In this document: positions 35,490 through 46,987 of the stretch, piece by piece
Layout: the number at the start of each line of letters is the position of its first letter
Position numbering within the stretch: position 1 is the stretch's first letter
DNA from: Capsicum annuum
Lineage: Eukaryota > Streptophyta > Magnoliopsida > Solanales > Solanaceae
Direction: 5' to 3'
DNA: 64,000 nt
NCBI RefSeq assembly: GCF_002878395.1
Contig: NC_061115.1
Coordinates: forward strand, 59,931,034-59,995,033
Notes under the pieces: generated by a model
What the model saw: the letters and a program-made list of their open reading frames with translations, nothing else
Database searches by the model: none
What the model was told of the DNA's origin: nothing
Translations under genes and position numbers: made by a program

Positions 35490-36160
35490 AATAAATTCTT
35501 GCAGAAATGCATGGTGCGTGTTGCTTAATTCATCCAGTGGACACTAAGATGTACCGTGATTTACGGGAGATCTATTTATGGAGTGGAATGAAGAGGGTCA
35601 TTTTAGGGTTTATAGCTAAGTGCTCTACATACCAGCAGATAAAGATTGAGCACCAAAAATCTAGTGGATCCATGCAAGAGTTCAGTATTCCCACTTGGAA
35701 GTAGGAGGAAGTGAACATGGACTTTGTGATAGGTTTGCCTCATACCCATCATCAGCATGATTCTATTTGGGTTATCGTATACAAGATGACTAAATCAACT
35801 CATTTATTGCCAGTACATACCTCTTATTCAGCTGAGGATTATGCCAAACTCTATCTCAAAGAGTTGTTTAGGTTGCACGATGTTTCCTTATCTATCATCT
35901 CAGATAGAGGTACCCAGTTTACCTCTTACTTCTGGAAGTCATTCCAATAGGGCCTTGGTACCTAAGTCCACCTCAATATAGCCTTCCACCCTCAGACAGA
36001 TGGTCAAGTAGAACGGACTATTCAAACTCTGGAAGATATATTAAGAGCTTGTGTTGTTGATTTTAAAGATAGTTGGGATGACCACTTGCCCTTGATTTAA
36101 TTAGTATACTATAATAGCTATCATTCTAGTATTCAGATGGCTCCGTTTGAGGCTCTTTAT
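35490..36160 (+). pseudogene. Gypsy integrase, N-terminal and core part (interrupted)
   Basis: The zinc-binding region reads HGACCLIHPVDTKMYRDLRE, then a stretch ending AKCSTYQQIK, where the second cysteine of the HHCC motif is tyrosine. The core contains VNMDFVIGLPHTHHQHDSIW, KSTHLLPVHTSYSAEDYAKL, SIISDRGTQFTSYFWKSF and a [15 protein letters not shown] stretch, so all three catalytic acidic residues are visible. Stops occur near 35702, 35948 and 36098. The frame ends in EALY at 36160, where a solo LTR has been inserted. The integrase continues with GRRYRSPISWFEVGEA from 39466. Confidence 0.8.
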
Positions 36161-39100
36161 TATAACACCCCAATTTTCTGAATCGGAATGCTACATGGTG
36201 CTCATGACCCCGAAGGACTATAAGCTAACCCATGACTGATATCTGTACCTGTAGACTGCATAATACAACATAAAAATGTGGAAACATGTACTGAATAGCC
36301 ATAAGGTTCAAATCTGAATAAACATCTGATAAGACAATGTTTGAAAATGGTATAACAATACCAAAACAAATCTAAAATAACTGTCTGACATGCTATAGTA
36401 TGGAAAGCCTCTAAACTGTCTGAATAAGGAGTTGATGGGACATGCCCCCAACTAACTCCATCTAGCAACTGAACTAAAATAGTAAACAAAGAAATACTCA
36501 TATCATCCTCGAATGAGAAGGACTCACTGCAAACTTTGAACATTAAAATGCTACTGCTGATTTGGAGCTCGTGCCTCTGAACCTATGGTGTAACATAAAA
36601 GAAAGTACCATAGTGCAAATACGTCAGTACGTCTGAATGTACTGAGTATATGAGTGAGGTATGATAAATGCAAAGGGTTATATGCATGGACAATATTGAC
36701 TGATATGAACGTGAGAATACATACATGCATACGTAACTATAACTGAACTAGTGAAGATACTAACTACTGAGTCTGAGCACTGACAACATGAGTGTACTGA
36801 TACTAAGATACTGAATAGATGAACAACTATTTCTGACAGTGTGAGTTATGAAGAACTGGTCTGATTAACTGTGTCTAACAGTCCTGAAACTGAAAATTGA
36901 GTATGTAAATCACTAATATGTGAGGAACTAATACTGTATTACTAAATACTGAGGGAATAGTACTATGTTACTGATACATGAATAACTGTATATGACAGTT
37001 CTAATTGTGAAGAACATGCCTGGTTGACTGTGTCTGACAGTCCTAAAGCTGAATACTAACATAAATTATAATAACTGATGTGACTGATAACATGACTTTT
37101 GAGAAATAATATAACTGATAGCATAAGTGACTGTATCTGACAGTCTATAAATATGAAGGAACTATCTGAGTTCCATTCTATTTCTGAGTTGACTGTATCT
37201 GACAGTCTTAAAATCTGAAGAACTATCTGAGTTCTTTTTTTGAGAATGGGACTGATACTATGGGAAGTAGTTGTCTAACCGACATGCCCCAATCACGCAT
37301 ATAGCTAAGTTGGGGTCCAGTCTCTGCCGTAACTAGAGAGGTTTTAATACCACGCCACTGGTAAGGACAGCTGTGAGTGACCCTTATCTGGCAGGTACTT
37401 AGATGAGAACGGTGGGAACCCTAAACTACTAAGTTAAGCCACCTCATCAACCCTAATCTGATAGGTTAATATGTCTCAACCTATGTTGGCTACATAGTTC
37501 TGGAACACAAGGATGACTGCTAAGAATCACACCCTGAACTAGCAGGTGAGTTCCCACCCTTAGGTTCACTCAGTGCTAAATTCTACTCCCATCTGAAGAA
37601 CACTGAACTGAATAACTAAGATGAACTAAATAACTGAACTGAACTAATTAGCTGAACTGATACTGATTAACTAGACTTATACTAGTGGTATTGTTTAGCG
37701 GAGCTAAACTAAATTTACTGGATTCCGATGACTGATGGAATGTGCTGAGTTCTGAGGACTGGTTGAGAGTACTAAAGTTACTAAGATTAACTATGAATAC
37801 TAAGGTTACTGAGGTTACTAAGAATTGAGATTACTGAGATTACTGGACTACTGAGATTACTGAGACTACTGAGATTACTGAGTTTTCCTAAGTCACATGA
37901 CTGACTGAATTCTATAGATCACGGCTTGACTAAGAGTATCATTATAACATAACATGGCTCTGGGTGTACAACTATATTGTTTGGGTATAAGTACCCCCAG
38001 GACTCGATGGAAGGAAACTGACACAACTTGACTTTCTTGAGTACATGACCATCAATAACAATCTATAATACATGAGTGAGTGATTTCATGAAGTACATGG
38101 TTATCATAATATCTAACATGAATAAGAATGCTTATAATCAAGTCATAAATGTCATATTATAATATCATGGGCATTCCGACAACATATACTATTCATAACA
38201 ATGGCATGGAAACCATTTAAGCATAAGGGAATGGCAAACATGTAACATTTAGTTCATATTGTAATAATTTGGGGATAACTCATGTGATACTTTAAAATCA
38301 TGATCTTGTTCATAGCATGGAAGGCATATAGACACACTATGAATCCATTCCCCAATCATCATGTACATTTCATTAGCACATATATTGCGCAACAATGACA
38401 AGTGAGCTTTTTGAACATAATAGACTAGCATGAATTTATCATATAGTTCACCCCTAAGTTATAATACATGATTTTTATCATTATAGGCATTTTATCAAAC
38501 ACCTTAAATGCACAACATTGAGCATAGGTGTACTTAACAAATTTAGAAATCTTAAACCACCCAAATTCAGGGGTTGCCAACTAACATGCCCATACACTTC
38601 TTGGAAACACATTTAGATACCGTCTTGAAATACAATTAACAACCATAAACATGAACATAATCACACAACAACATAAAGATCATAATTTATTATTTAAAAT
38701 ATGGTTCTTGAGCTCCACGGATGAAAGATATCCGTGGATAGACACTACGCATACCTTATTTCTTAATTACATGAAGATTGATGGAGAGAATTGCTTAACC
38801 TTGAATCTTCTATAAAAACCCTAGCTTGTGTTCTTTAGAGTATTTTGAGAGAAACAATATGTTTTGGTGAAATAAGGGCTTAATTCCGTGTTTAGACAAT
38901 ATATAGGGGTGGGAAAAGGACTATTTTTCCCTAAAAATAGACTGTTTAAGTCACCTGGACTACAACATGAGCGGCGCACACTTTATCTCACATATTAGGG
39001 TTGCTTCGCACACCTTATTGCACATATTAGGTTGTGCGTCGCAGACCTTATGGCATACTTTAGGTTGTGCGTCGCACACCTTATGTTGGGCGACGTACTC

Positions 39101-39462
39101 CAATTTGCAAAGTAATAACTTCTTTCTCAGGTGTTGGATTTAGAAGAAATTGGTATAGTTGGAAATATAATTCAAAGATCTTTCATTTGATATATAGTAG
39201 ACCCTCTAATTCATTATATACAATGAGTTATAGCCGATTAAAGTTTATTCAAGTCTTGACACTCACTAAAACTTGAACAATAAGAAAGCTTTCAACTTAT
39301 ACTTGAGTTAGGGAACCTCTATGATCTAAATTCATGCTCAAATAGATTCCCACACTACATAATTATTTAATATATTAAATTTATATAGGATTTAAGGCTT
39401 TTGAAATATCTACTCATAGGAATGATGGATTTTCATTCTAGTCCAAAATGTGGGGTATTACA
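36161..39462 (-). mobile_element. Solo LTR inside integrase, with perfect TTTAT target duplication
   Basis: It starts on the plus strand with TATAACACCCC (first G of TG mutated to A) and ends GGGGTATTACA. TTTAT is present on both sides (36156-36160 and 39463-39467). Removing it restores the integrase motif EALYGRRYRSP exactly. It is minus-oriented: the block at 36210-36240 is the reverse of the CAGGTACCAG...GGGTTAGCTT end seen at 62160. The interior holds no coding region, primer-binding site or second LTR. Length is 3302 bp. Open stretches inside it (36202-36543, 38249-38431, 39067-39276) are not genes. Confidence 0.88.
37780..37890. repeat. Short tandem repeat of TACTGAGAT-like units
   Basis: About ten imperfect copies of a 9-12 bp unit (GATTACTGA / GACTACTGA / GGTTACTGA) run in tandem within the solo LTR. 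Wider-spaced copies of TGACTGTATCTGACAGTC-like sequence occur upstream near 36830, 36880, 36990, 37030, 37130 and 37190. Confidence 0.75.
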
Positions 39463-40080
39463 TTTATGGTAGGAGATATAGATCTCCTATTAGTTGGTTT
39501 GAAGTGGGTGAGGCCACAGTAGTAGGGCCTGACTTGGTTTTTGATGTGTTCGAGAAAGTTTAGAGATCAAAAAAAAGCTTAGGGCAGCCTAGAGCTGAAT
39601 AAAATCATATGCAGACGTGGGGAGAAAGGATTCAAATTTGAGGTCGCTGATTTGGTGCACTTGAAAATGTCTCTCATAAAAGGAGTGAAGAGGTTCGACA
39701 AGAAAGGGAAACTTAGCCCCCAATATGTCGTTCCTCTTATAATCTCAGTCATTATAGAAATCTAGCGTATAATCTTTAATTACCTTCAGATCTAGATTCA
39801 GTGCACCCAGTGTTCCATGTCTCATTGTTGAAAATATGCATTGGTGACCCAACGGTAGTTGTCCCCTTTGAAAATGTGGATGTCCAGAACTGCCTTTCCT
39901 ATGAGGAAGTTCCAGTCTATATTCTTGATCGTCAAGTTCGTAGACTAAGAAACAAAGAACTTCCTTTGATCAAAGTTCTTTGGCAAAATCAATCCGTTGA
40001 GGGAGCAACTTGGGAAGAAGAAGCAGATATGCAAATCTGTACCCTCATCTTTTCACTACAGATTCAGTTCAAGGTAACTA
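39463..40080 (+). pseudogene. Gypsy integrase C-terminus and chromodomain
   Basis: After the insertion the frame resumes with GRRYRSPISWFEVGEA. Then come the C-terminal domain (SHKRSEEVRQERE... and LDSVHPVFHVSLLKICIGDP) and a chromodomain: SYEEVPVYILDRQVRRLRNK, PLIKVLWQNQSVEGATWEEE, ADMQ. The chromodomain in this clade recognises chromatin marks and steers integration. The 39801-40127 part is open for 108 codons, but the linker before it contains stops and frameshifts. Confidence 0.75.
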
Positions 40081-40251
40081 GTTTCCTCAGATTATCTCTT
40101 TTCACTCCAAGTTTCACCTTTATATAGCCATTTAATTGATAGTTCTTGCATTTATATATCAATTTAGTCATGCTTTCAGTTGTGCATGCCTGATATATCC
40201 TAAGTTTTCAACATCTCAGCTTCATTAGTCTCATTCAGGGATGAATGTTCC

Positions 40252-40262
40252 TAAGGGAGAGA
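40252..40262 (+). other. Polypurine tract
   Basis: AAGGGAGAGA lies directly before the 3' LTR that starts with TGTAATACCCC at 40266. This is the expected primer position for plus-strand synthesis. Confidence 0.7.
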
Positions 40263-40265
40263 TAT

Positions 40266-42489
40266 TGTAATACCCCAAACATTTCTAGCTTAGTCCAACC
40301 CTTAGTACATACTTGTAACACTTAGAAGTGGGAAAATAGCTTATTTTGAGTAACTTTTGGGATTTTTGAACGGGAATTAGACCTCATTTGAATTGGCAAA
40401 ATAGTAGCTCACCATGATTAGGCTGCATCGCGGTGAGTATCGCGATGAGCATGTCATCGCATCGTAATTAAGGCTATTTTGGCATTTTCCAATTTCTCGA
40501 GGCTCACCGCGGTTGCACCGCATCGCGGTGAACCCTAAAACAGCAATTGTCGCAATCCAAAAAGTCACCTTGATTCCACCGTGTCATGATAGGTATCACG
40601 ATGACCCACTCACCGAATCGCGGTGAGCCTTTAATCGGCATTCCAGTTGTGGGATTTTCAATCCCAAGGGCAATCTTGTGTTTTATCAAGCCCCCAAATC
40701 GTGTAAATAGAAGATTAATCTTGAAATTGAGCAAAATGTGCTCATTGTTCATCAAATTTCTCTCTATTAGAAGCCTAGCTCTCAAATACAAAATCAAATC
40801 TCAAGAAATCCCACCATCAATCCTCTCAAATTCATTAACCCAGGTATATTAGATGTTCATCCATGGGTTTCTCCCACCCATGAAGTCCAAGTATCCAATT
40901 TAAGTTGTAAAAAATATGATCCGTTAAAGTTATTTTGATTTTAGATTATTATTTCACCCATGAATCTCCATGGACTATGATTTTACACCATGTATAAATG
41001 AAATTATTGTTGTTATTCAATTCTCCACGTTTTAATGTTGTCATTTATTGGATTAAATCATGATGTCGTGCTATTCATGTTGAATTCGTGTCATTACTAC
41101 AAGTTCCATAACATTCCCATAATTTGAATAAACTATGAACTGCTCATGTTTGATAAAATGCCTATAAGAGTGAAGATTTGATAAAGGTTTGCATGTTATG
41201 TCCTTTAAGCTTAAGTATCATGTTAACTATTTTTGGTTTTGAGTCCTGGGGGTATTGAATACCCGAAAACCATAGCTGTTTACTTAGTATCGTCTTACTA
41301 TCTTCAGGATAAATTTATAACATACTATAAGCATTACTAGACCAGTCAGTTAAACTCAAAACAGTTTAGCATCCAGTGTCATTCAGTTGGGAGTAGGACT
41401 TTGCACCGAACGAGTGAAGGGATGACGACTTCCCTGTCATATCGTCAGAGTCATTAGTAGAAATCCCTAAACTCTAGAACTACATAGACAGCGTAGGATA
41501 TGATATATCCCTCGTCATTTTAGGCTTGACTATCTCACAGGGGTCACCCGTCAGATTAGGCTTGACACTCTTAGTCCTTCGGGACCATTCAGTATACCAG
41601 TTTAGTGAGTCCACATAGCCAGAATTAGCACCTATGGCACGGTTCTAATACCCTTCTAACTGGGGTTACAGGTTGGACCTCGATTACCTCAGATCAGTGC
41701 ATGTTAGTTAGATGATACCTCTCACAGTCTCAGCTACAGTTTCAGTCCAATAATCAGTTCAGACACTCAGTCTTAGTGTTGTTTGACCAAAGCTTACAGA
41801 TATCAGTTATTTTTGTATTTTAGTTTCCATATTTTATTCAGTTCACGTTACATTTTTGGTCATACATCCTCAGTATTTACAGATTTCACATATTCTTAGT
41901 AACTACAGATTTTATGCATTCTATTCAATACCTTATGTTATACACATTCAGATGATTATTTATCCATATTCATGAAATCGTGAATATTAGAGTACCTTAT
42001 TTAGCATACCAGTATATTCAAATTACTGATCGCATACTTTTCTTTTGCACTATAATGTATCATATCATAGGTTCGGATGCCTAATTCTCGAATCACGCTT
42101 AGACTTATCAGGCTCATAGCAGTAGTAGTGGTGAGTCCTCATATTTTGAGGACAGGTTATTTTGTTTCATCCTTTCGGTTTAGTCGATAGTTGGAGTTAG
42201 TTGGGGCCTATCCCATCAACTCGTATTCAATTAAGTTTAGAGGCTTTCAGAAATATCAATTAGTTATTCAGTTTATCAGTATTTTATCAGATTTAAATAG
42301 TTGTTTTCTTTAGATTCATGTTTCAGTACTAATTCAGTTGTTAAAACCGTATGGCTAATCAATTGTTCTTCCACATGTATTATGTTATTATTCAGTGCTC
42401 ACAGCAGGTACCAGCTCATGAGTTAGCTTGTGGTCTCTCGGGACTGTAAGCACTGTGTGACGCCCAGGGTGTACTCTCGAGGCGTTATA
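40266..42489 (+). repeat. 3' LTR, 2224 bp
   Basis: It starts TGTAATACCCC and ends GAGGCGTTATA at 42489, aligning with GGGCATTTCA of the 5' LTR (the CA has mutated to TA). Relative to the 5' LTR it lacks about 300 bases near 40920-40960. Its first 600 bases are of a different type, with a cluster of GCATCGCGGTGAG motifs at 40427-40630. The downstream 1.5 kb is closely similar to the 5' LTR. Confidence 0.7.
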
Positions 42490-43560
42490 GGTAACCAATG
42501 TGACATGGTAAATATGTAGACCCTCACTGCCTCAGGGTCCCAAAATAACCCTAAACTCCTCTCAAAAATTCTGAAACTTTTCCCAAACACCCTTTTAACA
42601 TCCATAAACATCCCAACCTGTAATCATTTGTAATACCATGATCATAGGTTGTTTTATGGAGTACATTGACATTTAATAGATTTCAAAAAGGAAATGTTAA
42701 ACCTTTTTAGACCCAATTGAACACTATTTTGACTAACATTTTACAAAAATTGTTACTCAAAATTCCCCTGTTCTTTCAATCACTCAAAACCCAAATCTAG
42801 AGCTAATTTTTAGCATCCCACTACATATGCTTATTGATGAACTTATTTGGTTACTCAACAAGAAGGTTATAATTGCATTACTTATAATTATATTGTTTGA
42901 ACTGAATTATGGATCAAATGCTTGAGTTTTAAGCTTGATAAATTAATGGAATCGTATAAATTATAGGTACTATTTCTTCTATTACTCTTTTAATCGATTG
43001 AAAGTGAGGGAATTTCATGTTTAAAATGATTGGAAATGATTTGGACTCCAAATTAGGTTTCATGTATAGGGTTTAAGTGTTCAAACCCTAATTATGTCTG
43101 GTCGAATCAGGTCCTCATTGCTTATGTGGAATCTACAAATAGGATGATCCTACAATCTTTGTATCAAAACACTATTTTGAACCTTATCATAATATGAAGG
43201 TTTGAAGGAAACTTCCATCATAACCTATGAGCATTAAGGATGATCATCGAATGTTTCCACAATCATTTCTTAAGATTGTAGGTTCATACGTGATTAATAG
43301 GTATCAGGAGAGTGATCATACGATTAGCACCAATATTGTGACATATAGGTATAATCATGAAGGCCAATCATAGGACGACACCTAGACATCATCCTACATG
43401 ACTTTGATAAAATATGAGCAGACAACTAAATCGACGATTGTGTGTTCCTCCTGATCATACAACCCTTTTTATAGGTTCAATGTTGTGTCCAATTATGCAA
43501 TTTTTCATATATAATCCTTGCATAAGTAACACACATATTACCCTATAAAATTAATAAGTA
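42490..43560 (-). other. Non-coding LTR-like sequence
   Basis: 42500-42615 resembles 16255-16375 (CTGCCTC.GGGTC.CAAAAT.ACC block), so a piece of the second minus-strand LTR family lies here. The remainder contains a set of GATCATACGATT-like and ATGATC motifs and lies downstream of the Athila pol on the minus strand, so it may be that element's 3' LTR. No coding match. Confidence 0.35.
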
Positions 43561-43700
43561 CAAATTCATGGGATTTCTTCCCAGAGGTGCTTGATTTAAT
43601 GTTGCGGTATATTGGGGCTATGTTGGTTACGCATACTTCACTAACAAGATAATGGGTTGCCTCCCTTGAAACACCAGATTTAACATCATGAAATGAATTG
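43561..43700 (-). repeat. Two-copy repeat of the Athila 3' untranslated motif
   Basis: A motif of the type TTCCCAGAGGTGCTTGATTTAA is followed 90 bases later by GCCTCCCTTGAAACACCAGA and TTTAACATCATG. Such motifs are common just downstream of integrase in plant Athila/Tat elements. It separates the pol remnant from the LTR-like DNA on its left. Confidence 0.5.
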
Positions 43701-43806
43701 GGTTGGCTTAATTGGTCTTGCCTTCTTTAATTCCACTACATAAATCAACTTAAAGTCCTTATTTCACCTAAATAGAATTTCAACCTTTGGCTATTGACCT
43801 TAAATT

Positions 43807-44529
43807 TCAGCCCATCTTTGCTTTTAAGTTTGATTTTTCTAAAGGAAAATAGTGTAACCACTCTATGTTGGCCTTCGATTTAGATTTCAACTTTGTAAAT
43901 AATAGCTTTAGCCTTGAGTCAAACAACGTTACTATATCACCTGCAGTAAATTCTCTCCGATCAAGCTTGTGATCATGATACACCATCATCTTTTCCTTAA
44001 ATAATGTGTTGAGATAGAATTTATCCATCTCATTCATCTGTTCTAATCATATCTTTTTTGTATCACTCCATTCCAAGATTTAACCTCTTCAATATCCATA
44101 ATGTCTAATGCTCAAGTTCAACAGGCAAGTGGCATTCTTTATAATACACAGGATGATAAGGAAAGGCACCTATAGGGGTTTAAAATATTTTTAAGTACAC
44201 CTATAGTGCATAATCTATCTTCTTATCCTAATCTATCTTTTTGGTATTCACAGTCTTCAATAAAATAAACTTGATCTCCCAATTAGGGATCTTAACTTTC
44301 CTATTTGTATGAAGATGGTAAGGTGTCGCCACCTTGTGTTTCATGCTATATTTCTTAAGAAGGGCCTTAAGAAGATCATTGCAAAAATGGGATCCTACAT
44401 CGCAAATGATAACCTTTGATGTCCCAAATTTGAAGAATATTATTTTTTTCAAGAAAGTTGTGACGCTTTTACTTTCATTGTTTGGAAGCACAACTGCCTT
44501 CACCCATTTCAAAATATAGTTGACAACCA

Positions 44530-44566
<37 letters not shown>

Positions 44567-44928
44567 TATGCCATGCAAGCTTAAAATGGGGCCCATAATA
44601 TGGTTCCTTCAAACATCAAACAACTTAAGATAATGGATAATGGTCACTAGATGATCATGTCTTCGCCAGATGTTACCTTGTATTTGACATTCTTCATAAG
44701 CCCTTTCATAGTATTGGGCATCTTTTTTAACAGTGACAAATCATATCTATATTGAAAGATCTTATTCGTAGTCTGTGAGCCTCCAAGATGACCCCCATTT
44801 GCGAATGAGTGACATACCACTGATATGCTCATTGTCTTAACCTTAGGAACACATATCCAAATCATAACATTTTCCCAAACCCTAAACAAATATGTCTCAT
44901 ACCTAAAGAATTTTCTCACCGTAGGCAT
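43807..44928 (-). pseudogene. Athila-type integrase
   Basis: 44928-44647 holds the zinc-binding part: CHSFANGGHLGGSQTTNKIF followed by QYRYDLSLLKKM, with later cysteines degraded. 44596-44228 is the catalytic core: LVVVNYILKWVKAVVLPNNE, KKIIFFKFGTSKVIICDVGS, HFCNDLLKALLKKYSMKHKV and ATPYHLHTNRKV. The first catalytic aspartate is asparagine (VNY for VDY), so catalysis would be lost even without the other breaks. 44037-43807 is the C-terminal domain (RREFTAGDIVTLFDSRLKLL). An AT dinucleotide run (44533-44564) is translated in frame as YIYIYIYIYI just before the core. Confidence 0.8.
44533..44564. repeat. (AT)16 microsatellite within the integrase frame
   Basis: This is sixteen AT units. It sits where family members have a short segment ending in YILVAVDY, so it probably grew from a YI codon pair. 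Its length keeps the reading frame. Confidence 0.85.
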
Positions 44929-44999
44929 TAACTCTTTCGCTGTTGAAATGACATATCTTTAAAAACTAGATCACTTCTGAAATAATTAGCAAAATCTGC

Positions 45000-46480
45000 A
45001 AAGCAAGGAATTAAGTCTTGTGATATTTCCAACACTTGATCGTCTAAAAACAATGTTATAAATCTCAATATCATCCCCTAGTTTAAGCATTGCCTCCTCT
45101 TCTAGGCATTATAAAAGGTAGGCCACTTAGTTTTATGTCACCTTTTGATCCTTGACCTTAAAGTCAAATTCCTGCAATAGAAGTATCCATCTAATTAATG
45201 TGGGATTTTCATCTTTCTTCTTCATAAGGTATCTAAGAGCCTATGGTTAGTATGTACAATCACTTTTGTGCCAAACAAGTAAGATTAAAACTTCTTGGTT
45301 GGAAACAAAACATCAAAGAACCCTTGTTCAGTCATAGTGTAATTCTTTTGGGTAAGATTAAGTGCTTTGCTAATATAATATATGGGATGAAAGATATTAT
45401 CTCGCCTTTAGTATAGGACTACACCTAGCGCTACACCACTAGAAGTGTAAATAACCTCAAATGGCGAGGTCCAATCAGGAGGTACAATAATGAAGGTTGA
45501 AATCAACTTCACTTTTAGACAATCGAGTGCCTTTAGAGAAGTCCTTGATGAATTATCTATAAAAACTGGATGCCTCAAAGGCTATCAATACCCTTCCCAA
45601 AAATTTCTAGAGTCAATTTTTCAATTACCATAATCTTTGCCTTATTGACCTCAATCACATTCTTTGAAATTAATATGAAAAAACACTATTCCTTCTTTAG
45701 CCACAAAGGTACACTTCTCCAGTTCAACACTAAGTTACAAATAATTCACCCATAACTAACAATTCATCCCTGAAAACCTCAATAGTTTCCTCAATCCTAT
45801 TAAAAACAATGGAAATCATACAACACATAAATGTAAGCAGGAGAGTTACATAAACCAAATGACATCCTCCTAAATCCAATCGTCTCATAAGATAAGTGAA
45901 AATGGTCTTCTCTTTATCTTTGAGGATGATTGAAATTTGATTGTACCCCAAATAACCATTGAGAAAAAAATACCATCCTCTACAAAAAATATGATGGTCT
46001 AATATCTAGTCTATGAACAACATAGGAAAGTGATCCTTCTTGGTCCATGAATTTAGCTTCCTATACTCTATGCAAGTTCTTAATCCAGTGACTAGTATTA
46101 TAGGAATTAAATCATTTAATTTTACCCTTCATTGGCACAATTGCACTAGGCTCACCCATTTTCTATTAGCAATTAAATAAACCATGCCTGCATATAATCA
46201 CTTTATTCACTCTATGTTAGTGCTCAATGCTAGGTATACAATCCAGCTCAAGTTGTATTTTATGAGTACAAATTCAAGATGGAATTCTTGTAAAATCAGT
46301 AATAGACTATCCAATAACTAATTTAAACCTCTGTAATATAGTTACTAAGACCTCGACTTTCCACTCCAATTAATCAGCTACAATAACAATCAATAAGGTG
46401 TTGTTGGCCCCCAAAAATACATAACACACATGGGAAAGAAGGGCCTTTAGCTCTAAAATAAGAGGCTACTCAATAGAAGG
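45000..46480 (-). pseudogene. Athila-type reverse transcriptase and RNase H
   Basis: On the minus strand the RT is preceded by GPSFPCVLCIFGGQQHLIDC (46440-46390), equivalent to the family's LPSHLxYVFLGxNNTLPVI. 45951-45730 gives MGYNQISIILKDKEKTIFTY and, after changes, VFRDELLVMGELF in place of the VFMDDFSVFGDSF catalytic motif: both metal-binding aspartates are affected. RNase H follows ([14 protein letters not shown], 45270-45220; [18 protein letters not shown] equivalents, 45200-45130). Many frameshifts and stops. Integrase continues at 44928, so the pol order is normal. Confidence 0.75.
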
Positions 46481-46664
46481 TTTGGCTAGTGAGGCCACTC
46501 TTTTCTTCATAGTAAGATCCATCTTCTTTGCTCATAAGTGTATGACCCTCTACCAATAAGTTCGCACACCCATCTGATCATTCTCATCGATACCTTGACT
46601 GTCAAAATTCATGATTACTTTCGCAAATACCTTAATACCAAGTCTCTCCTTAATAAAAACTACT

Positions 46665-46948
46665 TGTTAACATCCAATTTTGACCTCTCGATATGCCTCC
46701 AAGGTTGGTATTTTATCAAAAGTATTAATTTCGATTATTAATGTTTCTTTACGTATTATTTTTGATATAAAATAAATATTTATGTGTCACATTCACAATT
46801 TCTAAGTATGTTTTATTTTGTCAAGTAAAATATAATTTAACTATAATATTTTGTATAATTTTGTTAATATTTATTAAATCATTTTCACAAATATGCACAC
46901 TCATAATTTACAAACACATTGTCTGTTGTTATTATTATTATTATTATT

Positions 46949-46987
<39 letters not shown>

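Larger units (their letters stand above)
30643..42489 (+). mobile_element. Plus-strand chromovirus-type gypsy element with nested solo LTR
   Basis: The order is 5' LTR (30643-33193), primer-binding site (33198-33210), gag fragment (33413-33795), RT and RNase H (33850-35230), integrase (35490-36160, resuming at 39463), chromodomain (to about 40080), purine tract (40252-40262) and 3' LTR (40266-42489). Protease and most of gag are deleted. A 3302 bp minus-strand solo LTR interrupts the integrase. The flanking GCAAC (30638-30642) and GTAAC (42491-42495) are only a 4-of-5 match and need a one-base offset, so no target duplication is claimed. The two LTRs differ strongly in their first 600 bases. 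Confidence 0.75.

Noticed and set aside
40586..40852. Overlapping open frames on both strands (also 40504-40797)
   Set aside because: They lie in the U3 of the 3' LTR. Overlap on both strands reflects the palindromic motif cluster, not genes.
30638..42495. GCAAC / GTAAC as target duplication of the 30643-42489 element
   Set aside because: Only 4 of 5 bases match and a one-base shift of the LTR end is needed. The mosaic LTRs and the different right flank make a true duplication unlikely.
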